NCBI GenBank assembly: GCA_903862955.1
Contig: CAIPAH010000022.1
Coordinates: 186,001-250,000 of the forward strand
DNA: 64,000 nt
Direction of reading: 5' to 3'
Source of the DNA: an uncultured Opitutia bacterium
GTDB taxonomy: Bacteria; Verrucomicrobiota; Verrucomicrobiia; Opitutales; Opitutaceae
Below, one piece after another: positions 17,751 through 27,372 of the stretch (its first letter is position 1; each line of letters begins with the position of its first letter). Made by a program: the position numbers and the translations under genes. The notes beneath the pieces are model-generated. The model was given only the letters and a program-made list of their open reading frames with translations. It had not been told where the DNA came from and searched no databases.

Positions 17751-19385
17751 TCAGCGCTTGGACTTCTTTGTCCTCTTCGCCCGTTTCACGGGCCGCTGGT
17801 TCTTGATCGCCGCGGCGATGAAGGCCGCGAAGAGCGGGTGGGCCCGGTTGGGCTTCGACTGGAATTCCGGGTGGAACTGCACCGCGAGAAACCACGGGTG
17901 GTTCTTCAGCTCGATGATCTCGACGAGGTTTCGGCGCGGATTGATGCCGCTGATGATCATGCCGCCCTTCTTCAACTGGTCGACATAGGCGTTGTTGACC
18001 TCGTAGCGGTGGCGGTGCCGCTCGCGCACCGTGGGCGCGCCGTAGGCCTTCGCGGCGTGAGTGCCGGGCGTGAGCGCGCACTCGTAGCTGCCGAGCCGCA
18101 TCGTCGCGCCCTTGTCGATGATCTTCTTCTGCTCCTCCATCATGTTGATGACGGGATGGCGGGGATTGGCGTCGAACTCCGTGCTGTTCGCGCCGGCGAG
18201 CTTCAGCACATTGCGGGAGAACTCGATCACCGCGATCTGCAGGCCGAGGCAGAGGCCGTAGTAGGGAATCTTGTGCTCCCGGGCATAGCGCGCCGCGGCG
18301 ATCTTGCCCTCGGTGCCGCGGTCGCCAAAGCCGCCCGGCACCAGGATGCCGTCGAGGCCCTTCAACTTCGCGAGGCCGCCCTTCTTTTCCAAGTCCTCGG
18401 CGTCGAAGCGGATGACATTGACGCGGCAATTGTTCGCGATGCCGGCGTGGGTGATGGACTCGTAAACCGATTTGTAGGCGTCCTGCAGCTCGATGTATTT
18501 GCCCACCACGCCGATCGTGACCTCATGCGCGGGGTTGAGCAGCCGCGCGACGATCTGCTTCCAGATGTTTTTCTTGGACGGCGGATTCTTCAGCCCGAAG
18601 AGGTCGATCACGAGCTGGTCCAGGCCTTCCTTCTGCAACGCCAGCGGCAACTCGTAGATGGAGTTGGCCACGTCGGCGCACTCGATCACCGCCTTCACCG
18701 GCACATTGCAGAACATCGAAATCTTGTCGCGCAGCCCGGCATCGAGCGGATGGTCGGTGCGGCACACCAAAATGTCAGGCTGGATGCCGATCTCGCGCAA
18801 CTTCGCCACCGATTGCTGCGTGGGCTTGGTCTTCAGGTCCCCGGCCGCGGCCACGTAGGGCACCAGCGTGACATGGATGAAAATCACGTCGCTCGGCCCG
18901 ACCTCGAGCGCGAACTGCCGCATCGCCTCGAGGAACGGCAGGCCCTCGATGTCACCCGTCGTGCCGCCGATCTCGGTGATGAGGACGTCCACGTCCTTCG
19001 CGGCCGAATAAATGCGGTCCTTGATCTCGTTCGTGACGTGCGGGATCACTTGCACGGTCTTGCCGAGGTAGTCCCCGCGGCGCTCCTTCTGGATCACGCT
19101 CTCGTAAATCTGGCCGGAGCTGAGGCTGTTGAGCCGCGACAGCTTGCCGCTGGTGAACCGCTCGTAGTGGCCGAGGTCCAGGTCGGTCTCCGCGCCGTCC
19201 TCGAGCACATAGACCTCCCCGTGCTGGAAGGGGCTCATCGTGCCTGGATCAACGTTCAGGTACGGGTCGAATTTCTGGATGCGGACCTTGAGACCGCGCA
19301 GCTCAAGGAGGGCGCCAAGGGACGCCGCAGTGAGGCCCTTGCCCAGCGACGAAACCACTCCGCCAGTCACAAAAATATATTTCAC
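17751..19385 (-). CDS. pyrG: CTP synthase
   Basis: [77 protein letters not shown]: canonical PyrG. Confidence 0.97.
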   Translation of the reverse strand: MKYIFVTGGVVSSLGKGLTAASLGALLELRGLKVRIQKFDPYLNVDPGTMSPFQHGEVYVLEDGAETDLDLGHYERFTSGKLSRLNSLSSGQIYESVIQKERRGDYLGKTVQVIPHVTNEIKDRIYSAAKDVDVLITEIGGTTGDIEGLPFLEAMRQFALEVGPSDVIFIHVTLVPYVAAAGDLKTKPTQQSVAKLREIGIQPDILVCRTDHPLDAGLRDKISMFCNVPVKAVIECADVANSIYELPLALQKEGLDQLVIDLFGLKNPPSKKNIWKQIVARLLNPAHEVTIGVVGKYIELQDAYKSVYESITHAGIANNCRVNVIRFDAEDLEKKGGLAKLKGLDGILVPGGFGDRGTEGKIAAARYAREHKIPYYGLCLGLQIAVIEFSRNVLKLAGANSTEFDANPRHPVINMMEEQKKIIDKGATMRLGSYECALTPGTHAAKAYGAPTVRERHRHRYEVNNAYVDQLKKGGMIISGINPRRNLVEIIELKNHPWFLAVQFHPEFQSKPNRAHPLFAAFIAAAIKNQRPVKRAKRTKKSKR

Positions 19386-19455
19386 CGCATTGGGTTAAGC
19401 GGCGCTCCCAGCGGAGACAAGAAAAAGCCTGATTCGCGCCCGATTTCGCGCGGGT

Positions 19456-19659
19456 TCAGTGAAACAGCAGCCAGATCGACGCGCCCAGGCCGCCGATCAG
19501 CACCAACCCGACGAGCGCGTAGAGGCCCCACTTGAGCATCTTCGCCAGCAGCCAGATCACCGCCGCCACCACCAGCGTCAGGCACGCCACGACGAACCAG
19601 TGCGGATAACTCGCGAGCGAGTCCAGCAGCGGCTTCGGCGTGAGGTCGGGCGTGGGCAT
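19456..19659 (-). CDS. Small membrane protein (67 aa)
   Basis: MPTPDLTPKPLLDSLASYPHWFVVACLTLVVAAVIWLLAKMLKWGLYALVGLVLIGGLGASIWLLFH: two predicted TM helices. Confidence 0.6.
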   Translation of the reverse strand: MPTPDLTPKPLLDSLASYPHWFVVACLTLVVAAVIWLLAKMLKWGLYALVGLVLIGGLGASIWLLFH

Positions 19660-19743
19660 GTTGCCGTCCGTTAAGCGCGCCCTCCCCCGCCGCTCCAAGC
19701 AAAATGATTTGCCCCGCCCCGCCCCCGTCGTCCCACTGCCCGC

Positions 19744-20130
19744 ATGCAATCCAAGCCCCAGCTGCTCGCGTGGCTGACCTGCGACGGCGTCCACATCGAT
19801 CCCGGCTCCGGCAAGCACACCATCCTGGGCGTCTTTTCCAACATCAACGCCCGCCATTTCCCGGTCACGCACCCGTTCATGATCTGGTTCCTCACGCTCA
19901 CCGATTGCGCCGCCGGCTCGCACCAGATGCGTCTTTCCATGGGCCTCGAGCCGACTTCCATGCAGGTGCTGCTCGACCGCCCGTTCGAGTCGCAGAGTCC
20001 GCTGCACCGCATCAATCTCATCAACGAAATCCGCAACCTCTCCTTTCCCGCCCCCGGCGACTACTCGATTCTCGTCGAGGTGGATGAGGAACCCCTGCTG
20101 GCCACCAACCTGACCGTTTCCGGACAATGA
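19744..20130 (+). CDS. DUF6941-like conserved protein
   Basis: MQSKPQLLAWLTCDGVHIDPGSGKHTILGVFSNINARHFPVTHPFMIWFLTLTD...; overlaps the next start (ATGA). Confidence 0.65.
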   Translation: MQSKPQLLAWLTCDGVHIDPGSGKHTILGVFSNINARHFPVTHPFMIWFLTLTDCAAGSHQMRLSMGLEPTSMQVLLDRPFESQSPLHRINLINEIRNLSFPAPGDYSILVEVDEEPLLATNLTVSGQ

Positions 20131-21134
20131 CGTCGTCCTCTTCTCCCGCCTTTGACCTCATCGGCGTCGGCAATCCCATCATGGATCTGCTCGCGCACGT
20201 CGACGATGCGTTCCTCACCCGCCATGTCGCCGGCGCCAAGGGCGGCATGGTCCTCGTGGACGACGCCGACATCGCCGCGCTCGTGCACAAGGTGCACGGC
20301 AACATCGCCCTGATGCCCGGCGGCGCCGCCGGCAACGCCACCCTCGCCGCCACCCGCCTCGGCCTGCGCACCACCTACCTCGGCAAGATCGGGGGCGACA
20401 CCACCGCGGAGCAGTATTTTGCCAACTTCACCGCGGCCGGCGGCGACGGCTCGCGCTTCAAACGCGCCGCCCTCCCCAACGGCCGCTGCCTGTCCCTCGT
20501 CACGCCCGACGGCCAGCGCACGCTCCGCACGCACCTCGGTGCGGCCATGACGCTCTCGCCAACCGAGATCACCCCCGCCGATTTCGCCGGCGTGCGTCAC
20601 GCCCTCATCGAGGGCTACCTGCTCTTCAATCCCGCCCTCGCCACCCAGGTCATCCGCACCGCCCGCGCCGCCGGCTGCCGCCTGAGCATCGACCTCGCGT
20701 CCTTCGAGGTCGTCAACGCCGCCCGCGACTGGATTTTCGCGCAGCTGCGCGAGGGCGTGGATGTCGTGTTTGCCAACGAGGACGAGGCCAGCGCGCTGTT
20801 CCAGCGCAAGGACGCCTACGAGAATTTCGCGCGCGAACTCGCCGGCTTCGGCGGCATCGCCGCGGTGAAGATGGGCGGCGACGGCGCGTGGATCGCCCAC
20901 GGCAAGCACCTCCATCGCATCGCGCCGGTCCACGCCGAACGCGTGGTGGACACGACCGGCGCCGGCGACTCCTGGGCCGCGGGTTTTCTCTACGGCCACC
21001 TGCGCGGCGCCTCCCTGCCGGCCTGCGGTGCCATCGGCTCCATCCTCGGCGCCGAAACCGTCCAGCACCTCGGCGCCGCCATCCCCGAGGTCCACTGGCC
21101 CCGCATCCGCGCACAGGTCCAGGTGCTGATGTAG
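20127..21134 (+). CDS. PfkB-family carbohydrate/adenosine kinase
   Basis: GVGNPIMDLLAHVDD ... MPGGAAGNATLAATRLG ... VDTTGAGDSWAAGFLYG. Confidence 0.9.
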   Translation: MTSSSSPAFDLIGVGNPIMDLLAHVDDAFLTRHVAGAKGGMVLVDDADIAALVHKVHGNIALMPGGAAGNATLAATRLGLRTTYLGKIGGDTTAEQYFANFTAAGGDGSRFKRAALPNGRCLSLVTPDGQRTLRTHLGAAMTLSPTEITPADFAGVRHALIEGYLLFNPALATQVIRTARAAGCRLSIDLASFEVVNAARDWIFAQLREGVDVVFANEDEASALFQRKDAYENFARELAGFGGIAAVKMGGDGAWIAHGKHLHRIAPVHAERVVDTTGAGDSWAAGFLYGHLRGASLPACGAIGSILGAETVQHLGAAIPEVHWPRIRAQVQVLM

Positions 21135-21137
21135 TTC

Positions 21138-21233
21138 GGCCACGGAACACACGGAGGACACGGCATTCGGAGCAACCCGTTCGTCCACGCGCCTTCCTGG
21201 TCTCATCCGTGTCCTCCGTGTGTTCCGTGGGCC
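21138..21233. repeat. Palindromic element family B (CCGTG word)
   Basis: Left ggccacggaacacacggaggacacggca; right atccgtgtcctccgtgtgttccgtgggcc; almost perfect inverted arms of period 9. Confidence 0.9.
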
Positions 21234-21297
21234 CAAATTCCCGGTAACCTTTCCCACAGTTCCGAGTTTCCGAGTCATTCCAGCCACAACTGAACCC

Positions 21298-22215
21298 ATG
21301 CTTTCGCTTCGCTCCGTCACCAAGCGCTACGGTGCGCTGACCGCGCTTGACGGGGTGTCCCTGGACATTGCCCGCGGCGAATTCTTCGGCCTGCTCGGCC
21401 CCAACGGTGCCGGCAAGTCCACCCTGATGTCACTCGCCGCCGGCCTGCGCACGCCCGACGCCGGCGCGCTGACCCTCGACGGCATCGTCATCTCGCCCGC
21501 CGATCCCGCCAGCCGGATCCCAATGGGCCTGGTGCCGCAGTCGATCGCGCTCTTCCAGGATCTCAGCGCCGAGCAAAACCTTCGCGTCTTCGGCGAACTC
21601 TACGGACTGCACGGCGCGGAGCTGCGCACGCGCATTGACGAGTCGCTGGCCGCTGTCGGCCTGGCGGAACGGCGGAAGGACCCGGTGAAAAATTTCTCCG
21701 GCGGCATGCAGCGCCGGCTCAACCTCATCACCGCCCTGCTGCACCGGCCGAAGCTCCTGCTCTGCGACGAGCCGACCGTCGGCGTCGACCCGCAGTCGCG
21801 CAACGCGATCTTCGACTACCTCGAAAAGTGCAACCGCGAGGGCCTCACGATCATCTACTCCACCCATTACATGGAGGAAGCCACGCGGCTCTGCTCGCGC
21901 ATCGGCATCATCGACCACGGCAAAATCCACGCGCTGGGCACGCTCGACGAGCTGCTCACCCGGCTGCCCTTCGAGGAGGAAATCGTTTTCCCCGTCAGCC
22001 CTGCCAGCGACGCCCTTGCGGCCCAGCTGCGAAACAACGGCGAGCTCGCGACGCTCGACGGCCGCCACCGCTTCCGCCCGCGGCCGGATTTCAAGTTGTC
22101 CGCGTTTTACGCCCAGGCCGAGGCCCTCGGACTGCCCCCGCGGAATTTCACCGCGGCGCGGCCCTCCCTCGAGGCCGTGTTCCTCCACCTGACCGGCCGC
22201 ACCCTCCGCGAGTAG
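21298..22215 (+). CDS. ABC transporter ATP-binding protein
   Basis: Walker A LLGPNGAGKST, signature NFSGGMQRRLN, Walker B LLLCDEP. Confidence 0.93.
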   Translation: MLSLRSVTKRYGALTALDGVSLDIARGEFFGLLGPNGAGKSTLMSLAAGLRTPDAGALTLDGIVISPADPASRIPMGLVPQSIALFQDLSAEQNLRVFGELYGLHGAELRTRIDESLAAVGLAERRKDPVKNFSGGMQRRLNLITALLHRPKLLLCDEPTVGVDPQSRNAIFDYLEKCNREGLTIIYSTHYMEEATRLCSRIGIIDHGKIHALGTLDELLTRLPFEEEIVFPVSPASDALAAQLRNNGELATLDGRHRFRPRPDFKLSAFYAQAEALGLPPRNFTAARPSLEAVFLHLTGRTLRE

Positions 22216-22268
22216 CTTCTTTCATTCATCGCCCCTCGCCTCGCGCCCATCGCCTGTCGCTTCGACCC

Positions 22269-23663
22269 ATGTCCGTCATCCTCACTCTCGTCCGCAAGGA
22301 CATCGCGAACTTCCGCCGCAACCGCGCGGCCGTGGTCGTCACCTTCCTCGTGCCGGTCGTGCTGATCTACATCTTCGGCTGGGTCTTCGGGCTGAATCAA
22401 AAGGACACCGGTCCGACCGGCATCCGCATCGCCGTGGTCAACGCCAGCGACAACCCCGCCGCCGCCAAGCTCGTGGACGCGCTCAAGGCCGAAAAGGCCT
22501 TCAACGTCATCACGACCACGACCAACCCCGACAAATCCACGCGCCCGCTCACCGAGGAGGACCTGCGCCCGATGATCGAGGACGATCGTTTCCGCTACGC
22601 CGTCGTCATCCCGGCCGACGTGGTCAGCACGAAGACCATCGGCCTGCACCTGAAAATCTTCTCCGATCCGCGCAACGACATCGAGTCACAGACCGTCAAC
22701 GGCCTGCTCCAGAAGACCATTTTCTCCAACGTCCCGCAGCTGCTCGGCCAGTCGCTCCAGGCGCGCGCCAAGGATTTCCTCGGCGGCGGACGCTTCACCC
22801 AGTTCAACCGCGGCATCGCCGACACCGTCGCCAGCGCCTTCGGCGGTGACCCCGCCGCGATCCAGCGCACCATCGAGTCGGGCAGCTTCGGCCTCGACCG
22901 CCTCACCACGCCCGCCAAGCCCGCCGATCCGTCGCTGCGCCGCCTCGACTCGACGGATCCCAAGGCCGCGGCCGCGCCACCCGCCGCGCCGGCCGACGAC
23001 TTCTTCTCGCGCCTCATCAAGATCGATGACGTGCAGGTCGTGGGCAAAAACGTGCGGAGCCCCGCGGCGACACGCCTGGTCGGCGGCTGGGCCATCATGT
23101 TCCTGCTGTTCGCGGTGAGCGGCGGCGCCACGGCGTATTTCGACGAGGCCAACACCGGCGTCTTCCAACGCATCCTGTCCGCGCCCGTCAGTCGCGCCCA
23201 GTTGCTCTGGAGCCGTTTCTTCTATGGCGTCCTGCTCGGCCTGATCCAACTCCTCTCGATGTTCGTCGCCGGCAAATTCATGTATGGCATCGATATCTTC
23301 AGCCATCTGGGCAACCTCATCGCCATCAGCATTTTTGCCGCCGCCGCCTGCTCCTCGTTCGGCATGTTGATCGCTGCGCTCGCACCCAACGCCGCCGCCG
23401 CCAACGGGCTGTCGACCCTCCTCGTCATGGTGATGAGCGCGACCGGGGGCGCGTGGTTCCCGATGAGTTTCATGCCTGAGTTCATGCAGAAAATCGGCAA
23501 GTTCACCGTCGTTTACTGGTCGATGGAAGGATTCCTCCAAGTCCTCTGGGCCCAGCGCACCTTCGTCCAGCTGCTCCCCACTCTCGGAATCCTCCTCGGC
23601 ATCACTCTGGCTGTGATGTTCGTCGCCATCTGGCGGCTGAATAAAAAGGCGATCTTCGCGTAA
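22269..23663 (+). CDS. ABC-2 type transporter permease
   Basis: LVRKDIANFRRNRAAVVVTFLVPVVLIYIFGWVFG ... TGVFQRILSAPVSRAQLLWSRFFYGVLLGLIQLLSMF. Confidence 0.88.
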   Translation: MSVILTLVRKDIANFRRNRAAVVVTFLVPVVLIYIFGWVFGLNQKDTGPTGIRIAVVNASDNPAAAKLVDALKAEKAFNVITTTTNPDKSTRPLTEEDLRPMIEDDRFRYAVVIPADVVSTKTIGLHLKIFSDPRNDIESQTVNGLLQKTIFSNVPQLLGQSLQARAKDFLGGGRFTQFNRGIADTVASAFGGDPAAIQRTIESGSFGLDRLTTPAKPADPSLRRLDSTDPKAAAAPPAAPADDFFSRLIKIDDVQVVGKNVRSPAATRLVGGWAIMFLLFAVSGGATAYFDEANTGVFQRILSAPVSRAQLLWSRFFYGVLLGLIQLLSMFVAGKFMYGIDIFSHLGNLIAISIFAAAACSSFGMLIAALAPNAAAANGLSTLLVMVMSATGGAWFPMSFMPEFMQKIGKFTVVYWSMEGFLQVLWAQRTFVQLLPTLGILLGITLAVMFVAIWRLNKKAIFA

Positions 23664-23692
23664 TGCAGGACGGGGTTGCCCGTCATTTGCCT

Positions 23693-23725
23693 TTTTCCGT
23701 GCCTTCCGTGCCTTCCGTGGTTTCC
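23693..23725. repeat. Single-arm family B remnant
   Basis: tttttccgtgccttccgtgccttccgtggtttc: three near-tandem CCTTCCGTG words. Confidence 0.7.
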
Positions 23726-23735
23726 TACCGGGAGC

Positions 23736-25046
23736 ATGTCCGCCGATCTCACCCAGCTCGTCACTTCCCTCGCGCAGCGCGCCCGCGTTGCGGCACTCGT
23801 GCTGGCTACGACCCCGACGGCCGCCAAGAATGCCGCCCTGGCCAAGCTCGCGGACCTGATTGACGCCTCCCACGCCCCGCTGCTCGCCGCCAACGCCCGC
23901 GATCTCGCGTCGCCCGAGGCCGCGGCGCTCAGTCCCGCCGCCCGCGACCGGCTCACGCTCAACGCCGCCCGTCTCAAGCACCTCGCCGAGTCGGTGCGCG
24001 AGGTCGCGGCGCTGCCCGACGCGGTCGGCGACGTCCTCGAGGATTTCACCCGCCCCAACGGCCTGCACATCCGCAAGCTGCGCGTCCCAATTGGCGTCAT
24101 CGGCATCATCTACGAGGCCCGGCCCAACGTCACCATCGACTGCGCCGTCCTCTGCCTCAAGAGCGGCAACGCCTGCATCCTCCGAGGCGGGAAGGAATGC
24201 TTTTATACCAATACGGCCCTCGTTGAATTGATCCGACGTGCGCTGGCTGAAACGGCCGCCTCGCCCTCCGTAGCCTTGGCGAAGGAGGGCCGGCTGCCCG
24301 TCGACGCCGTGCAGCTCGTGCCCACCACCGACCGCGCCGCCCTCACCGCGCTGCTCAAGCTCGACACGCTCATCCATTGCCTCATCCCGCGCGGCGGCGA
24401 GAGCCTCATCCGTTTCGTGGCGGAGAACTCCACCATCCCCGTCATCAAGCACTACCGCGGCGTGTGCTTCGTTTACGTCGACGCTGCCGCCGACCTGGCC
24501 ATGGCGGAGGCCATCACCGTCAACGCCAAGGCCTCGCGCCCCAGCGCCTGCAACGCCGCCGAGCAACTGCTGATCCACCGCACGGTCGCCGAAAAATTTC
24601 TGCCGGCCGTCGCCCGCGCGCTCGTGGCGAAAAAGGTTTCCCTCCGCTGCGACGCCGCCAGCGCCGCCCTGCTCGCCGCCGCGAAGATCCCGTACTCCGC
24701 GGCCACGGACGCCGACTACACGACCGAGTTTCTCGATTACATCATCGCCATCCGCGTGGTGGATTCGCTCGACGACGCCATCGCGACAATCAACCGCGAC
24801 AGCTCCAACCACAGCGACGCGATCGTAACCGCCGACGCCACGGCCGCGCGCCGTTTCCTCGCCGAAGTCGACAGCGCCACGGTCTACTGGAACGCCAGCA
24901 CGCGTTTCACGGACGGTTTCGAATTCGGCTATGGCGCCGAGATCGGCATCAGCACCGACCGGCTCCACGCCCGCGGCCCGATGGGCCTGCGCGAACTCTG
25001 CACGCACAAGTTCGTGATTGAGGGAACCGGCCAGGTCCGCGCGTGA
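23736..25046 (+). CDS. proA: Glutamate-5-semialdehyde dehydrogenase
   Basis: LRVPIGVIGIIYEARPNVTIDCAVLCLKSGNACILRGGKE ... GAEIGISTDRLHARGPMGLRELCTHKFVIEGTGQVR. Confidence 0.95.
   Translation: MSADLTQLVTSLAQRARVAALVLATTPTAAKNAALAKLADLIDASHAPLLAANARDLASPEAAALSPAARDRLTLNAARLKHLAESVREVAALPDAVGDVLEDFTRPNGLHIRKLRVPIGVIGIIYEARPNVTIDCAVLCLKSGNACILRGGKECFYTNTALVELIRRALAETAASPSVALAKEGRLPVDAVQLVPTTDRAALTALLKLDTLIHCLIPRGGESLIRFVAENSTIPVIKHYRGVCFVYVDAAADLAMAEAITVNAKASRPSACNAAEQLLIHRTVAEKFLPAVARALVAKKVSLRCDAASAALLAAAKIPYSAATDADYTTEFLDYIIAIRVVDSLDDAIATINRDSSNHSDAIVTADATAARRFLAEVDSATVYWNASTRFTDGFEFGYGAEIGISTDRLHARGPMGLRELCTHKFVIEGTGQVRA
24264..24289. repeat. Short palindromic repeat inside proA, in frame
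   Basis: ccctccgtagccttggcgaaggaggg; shares ccgtag..t.ggcgaaggagg with the sulfatase insertion at 36490-36511. Confidence 0.65.
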
Positions 25047-25057
25047 CCCACTGCTCC

Positions 25058-25216
25058 ATGCGTCCAAGCCGCCGCCCGTCCGCCACCCTCGTCTTCGCCG
25101 CGCTGCTCGTTCTTGCCAGCCTCGCCGGTTGCAGCACCGTGCGCGGTTGGGCCCAGGGCGGCTCCGGCCATTCCCCCACCGCCGGAGCCACGGTCAGCCT
25201 GCCCCTCGGAAAATAG
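25058..25216 (+). CDS. Small lipoprotein (52 aa)
   Basis: MRPSRRPSATLVFAALLVLASLAGCSTVRGWAQGGSGHSPTAGATVSLPLGK; lipobox LAGC; below the ORF-track length cut-off. Confidence 0.6.
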   Translation: MRPSRRPSATLVFAALLVLASLAGCSTVRGWAQGGSGHSPTAGATVSLPLGK

Positions 25217-25288
25217 GCGGGCCGGATCGCCCGACCCTTTTTGCTGGATTGCAGGGAACCCGCCCGCATCCAAACTGAACTGATAGCC

Positions 25289-25951
25289 ATGCCTTACCCC
25301 CTTCGCTCTTCCACGCTGGTGACCGCGGCTTTCGCCTTGCTGCTCGCGACCGGTGGGCGGGCGCAAACGGCGCCTTCCGCTTCGACCGAACCCGCCGCGA
25401 ATCCGGTGACCGACCCCGCGAAGACCCCACCCGCGCCGGCGGCCGACGCCAATCGCCCCGCGCCGCAACATGCCCGCGTCATGTCCGACGAAGTCGCCGC
25501 GACCCTCGCCAGTGGCATGCCGAAATACAACCCGCCGCCCAAGTTGCCTGAGCCTTCGCCAGAGGACGAGGCCAAGGACCTGCGCGATACCGACAAGCCG
25601 AAGAACCGCATCATCCGACTGCCGAGATACACCGTCACCGAACCCAAGCCGCCGGTGTTCAGTGAACGCAACCTGCACACCAAGTCCGAGCGCACCGACA
25701 TGGCGCTCAAAAGATATTACGGCCTCAAGATCGGCAATTTCGGCGGTACGAACAACTCCACCGCCCTGCTCATGTATGACGAACAGGAACGGCTGGACAA
25801 CCTAGCCGACCTGAAGGACGAAGCGAAGACCGCCAAGCGCTCCGGCGACTCCGGCGCGTCCGACTACATTTCCAAGGAAACCAACCGCGCCTTCTACCGC
25901 CCGTCCGACTTCGGTTGGAACAGCGACGTCGGCCCTCCCACGGGCAAATAG
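25289..25951 (+). CDS. Hypothetical secreted protein
   Basis: MPYPLRSSTLVTAAFALLLATGGRAQT signal peptide, no recognised domain. Confidence 0.65.
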   Translation: MPYPLRSSTLVTAAFALLLATGGRAQTAPSASTEPAANPVTDPAKTPPAPAADANRPAPQHARVMSDEVAATLASGMPKYNPPPKLPEPSPEDEAKDLRDTDKPKNRIIRLPRYTVTEPKPPVFSERNLHTKSERTDMALKRYYGLKIGNFGGTNNSTALLMYDEQERLDNLADLKDEAKTAKRSGDSGASDYISKETNRAFYRPSDFGWNSDVGPPTGK

Positions 25952-25972
25952 CCGAGGGCTTTCCTCGGACGT

Positions 25973-25993
25973 CAGGCGTAAAGCCCGACCTAC
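25973..25993. repeat. Half copy of family K (GTAGGTCGGGCTTTACGCC)
   Basis: caggcgtaaagcccgacctac; overlaps the stop codon of the 93-aa gene at 25990. Preceded by hairpin ccgagggctttcctcgg (25952-25968). Confidence 0.75.
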
Positions 25994-26271
25994 AACAATG
26001 CGCGCGTGATGGCCTCGCGTTCCGCGTCCAGCGTCACGCTCTTCGCCGGCGGCGTCCGGCCGGCCTTCGCATACCAATAACGCGCGTTGGCCAGGTCTCC
26101 TTCCTTCCGATGCAAGTAGGCATGCACCCAGCTGCCCGCGGCGCCCTCGTCCTCCTGCGCGAGAGTGTGAGCACGCGTCCAGTCTCCGTGCGCGTCCTGC
26201 CAGAGCGCTGCCAGCGCCGGCGACACGTCGGGAGGCACGGCGCCGGCGGACATAAATTCCTCAAATGACAT
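25990..26271 (-). CDS. Conserved hypothetical protein (93 aa)
   Basis: MSFEEFMSAGAVPPDVSPALAALWQDAHGDWTRAHTLAQEDEGAAGSWVHAYLHRKEGDLANARYWYAKAGRTPP. Confidence 0.7.
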   Translation of the reverse strand: MSFEEFMSAGAVPPDVSPALAALWQDAHGDWTRAHTLAQEDEGAAGSWVHAYLHRKEGDLANARYWYAKAGRTPPAKSVTLDAEREAITRALL

Positions 26272-26280
26272 TTGCCCACT

Positions 26281-27318
26281 ATGCGCGGACGCTCTTTGAT
26301 TTCAATCGTGGCCGCGCCCGCCCCCTCCCCCAGCACCGAACTCGTCATCCTGCGCGAACTCCTCGCCCGCGAGCCCGGTTTCATGTCCGGCGCGACCTTG
26401 GCGACCAAGCTGGGCCTGAGCCGGGTCGCCGTCTGGCAGCACATGGAAAAGTTGCGGGCGCAAGGCTTCGCCTTCGAGGCCGCCCGCGCCCGGGGTTATC
26501 GCATCGCCCAGCGTCCCGCCGGGCTGCACGCCCAATTCATCCTCGCCCATCTCCACGGCCGCGTCCGGGACGCCTCGCTGACGCTGCTCGATGAGGTCGA
26601 CAGCACCAACGACGAGGCTGCCCGCCAGCTCGCCGCCGGCCGGGCTGCACCGTTCATCATTCTCGCCCGCCGCCAGACGCGCGGCCGCGGCCGCCTCGGG
26701 CGCACGTGGCACAGCGAGGCCAATGGCAACCTCTACGCCAGCTTCGCGTTCCGGCCGACCCTTGCGCCGCCGGACATGACCACGTTCACCCTCTGGATGG
26801 GCGTCAACGTCTGCGAACTCATCGCCAACTTCTGCCGCGTTTCTCCCGGCATCAAATGGCCCAACGACCTCCTCTTTGCGGAGCGCAAGGCCGGCGGGAT
26901 GCTCACGGAGGCGCGCATCGACGCCGACCAGATTCGCGATCTCGTCTTCGGCCTCGGGCTCAACCTCAACAGCCCCGCCGGCGCCTGGCCCGCTGACCTC
27001 GCCCGCCATGCCACATCCCTCGCCGAGCAGGTCGCCGCGCCGCTGGACGCCAATCGCTTCACCGCCGCGCTGATCGGCCGCGTGATGCTCGCCTACACCC
27101 AGTTTGTGGATGGCGACTACCGCAAGACCTTCGCCGACCTTTGGAACCGCCACGATGTCCTCCGCGGACGCACCGTCACCGTGCTGCAGGCCGGCAAGCG
27201 CTTCACCGGCACGGCCGCCGGCGTGGATGACGCCGGCTCCCTGCTGGTCCGTGCCGCCGGCGGCGGACGCCCCGGACGGTTCCACGCCGGTGAGGTAACC
27301 CTCGAGAAAGGCACATGA
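26281..27318 (+). CDS. birA: Biotin--[acetyl-CoA carboxylase] ligase / biotin operon repressor
   Basis: N-terminal HTH then STNDEAARQLAAGRAAPFIILARRQTRGRGRLGRTWHSEANGNLYASF and IKWPNDLLFAERKAGGMLTEA. Confidence 0.92.
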   Translation: MRGRSLISIVAAPAPSPSTELVILRELLAREPGFMSGATLATKLGLSRVAVWQHMEKLRAQGFAFEAARARGYRIAQRPAGLHAQFILAHLHGRVRDASLTLLDEVDSTNDEAARQLAAGRAAPFIILARRQTRGRGRLGRTWHSEANGNLYASFAFRPTLAPPDMTTFTLWMGVNVCELIANFCRVSPGIKWPNDLLFAERKAGGMLTEARIDADQIRDLVFGLGLNLNSPAGAWPADLARHATSLAEQVAAPLDANRFTAALIGRVMLAYTQFVDGDYRKTFADLWNRHDVLRGRTVTVLQAGKRFTGTAAGVDDAGSLLVRAAGGGRPGRFHAGEVTLEKGT

Positions 27319-27328
27319 TCGGCGAAAC

Positions 27329-27358
27329 ATTCGTGTTTATTCGTGTCCATCACTGATT
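27329..27358. repeat. Single-arm family A copy
   Basis: attcgtgtttattcgtgtccatcactgatt between birA and the ABC ATPase. Confidence 0.6.
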
Positions 27359-27372
27359 CACCCTTTCCCTTG

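Noticed and set aside
17508-19535. 675-aa + strand ORF
   Set aside because: Antisense to kdsA and pyrG, both unmistakable.
22686-25067. 793-aa - strand ORF
   Set aside because: Antisense to the ABC permease and proA.
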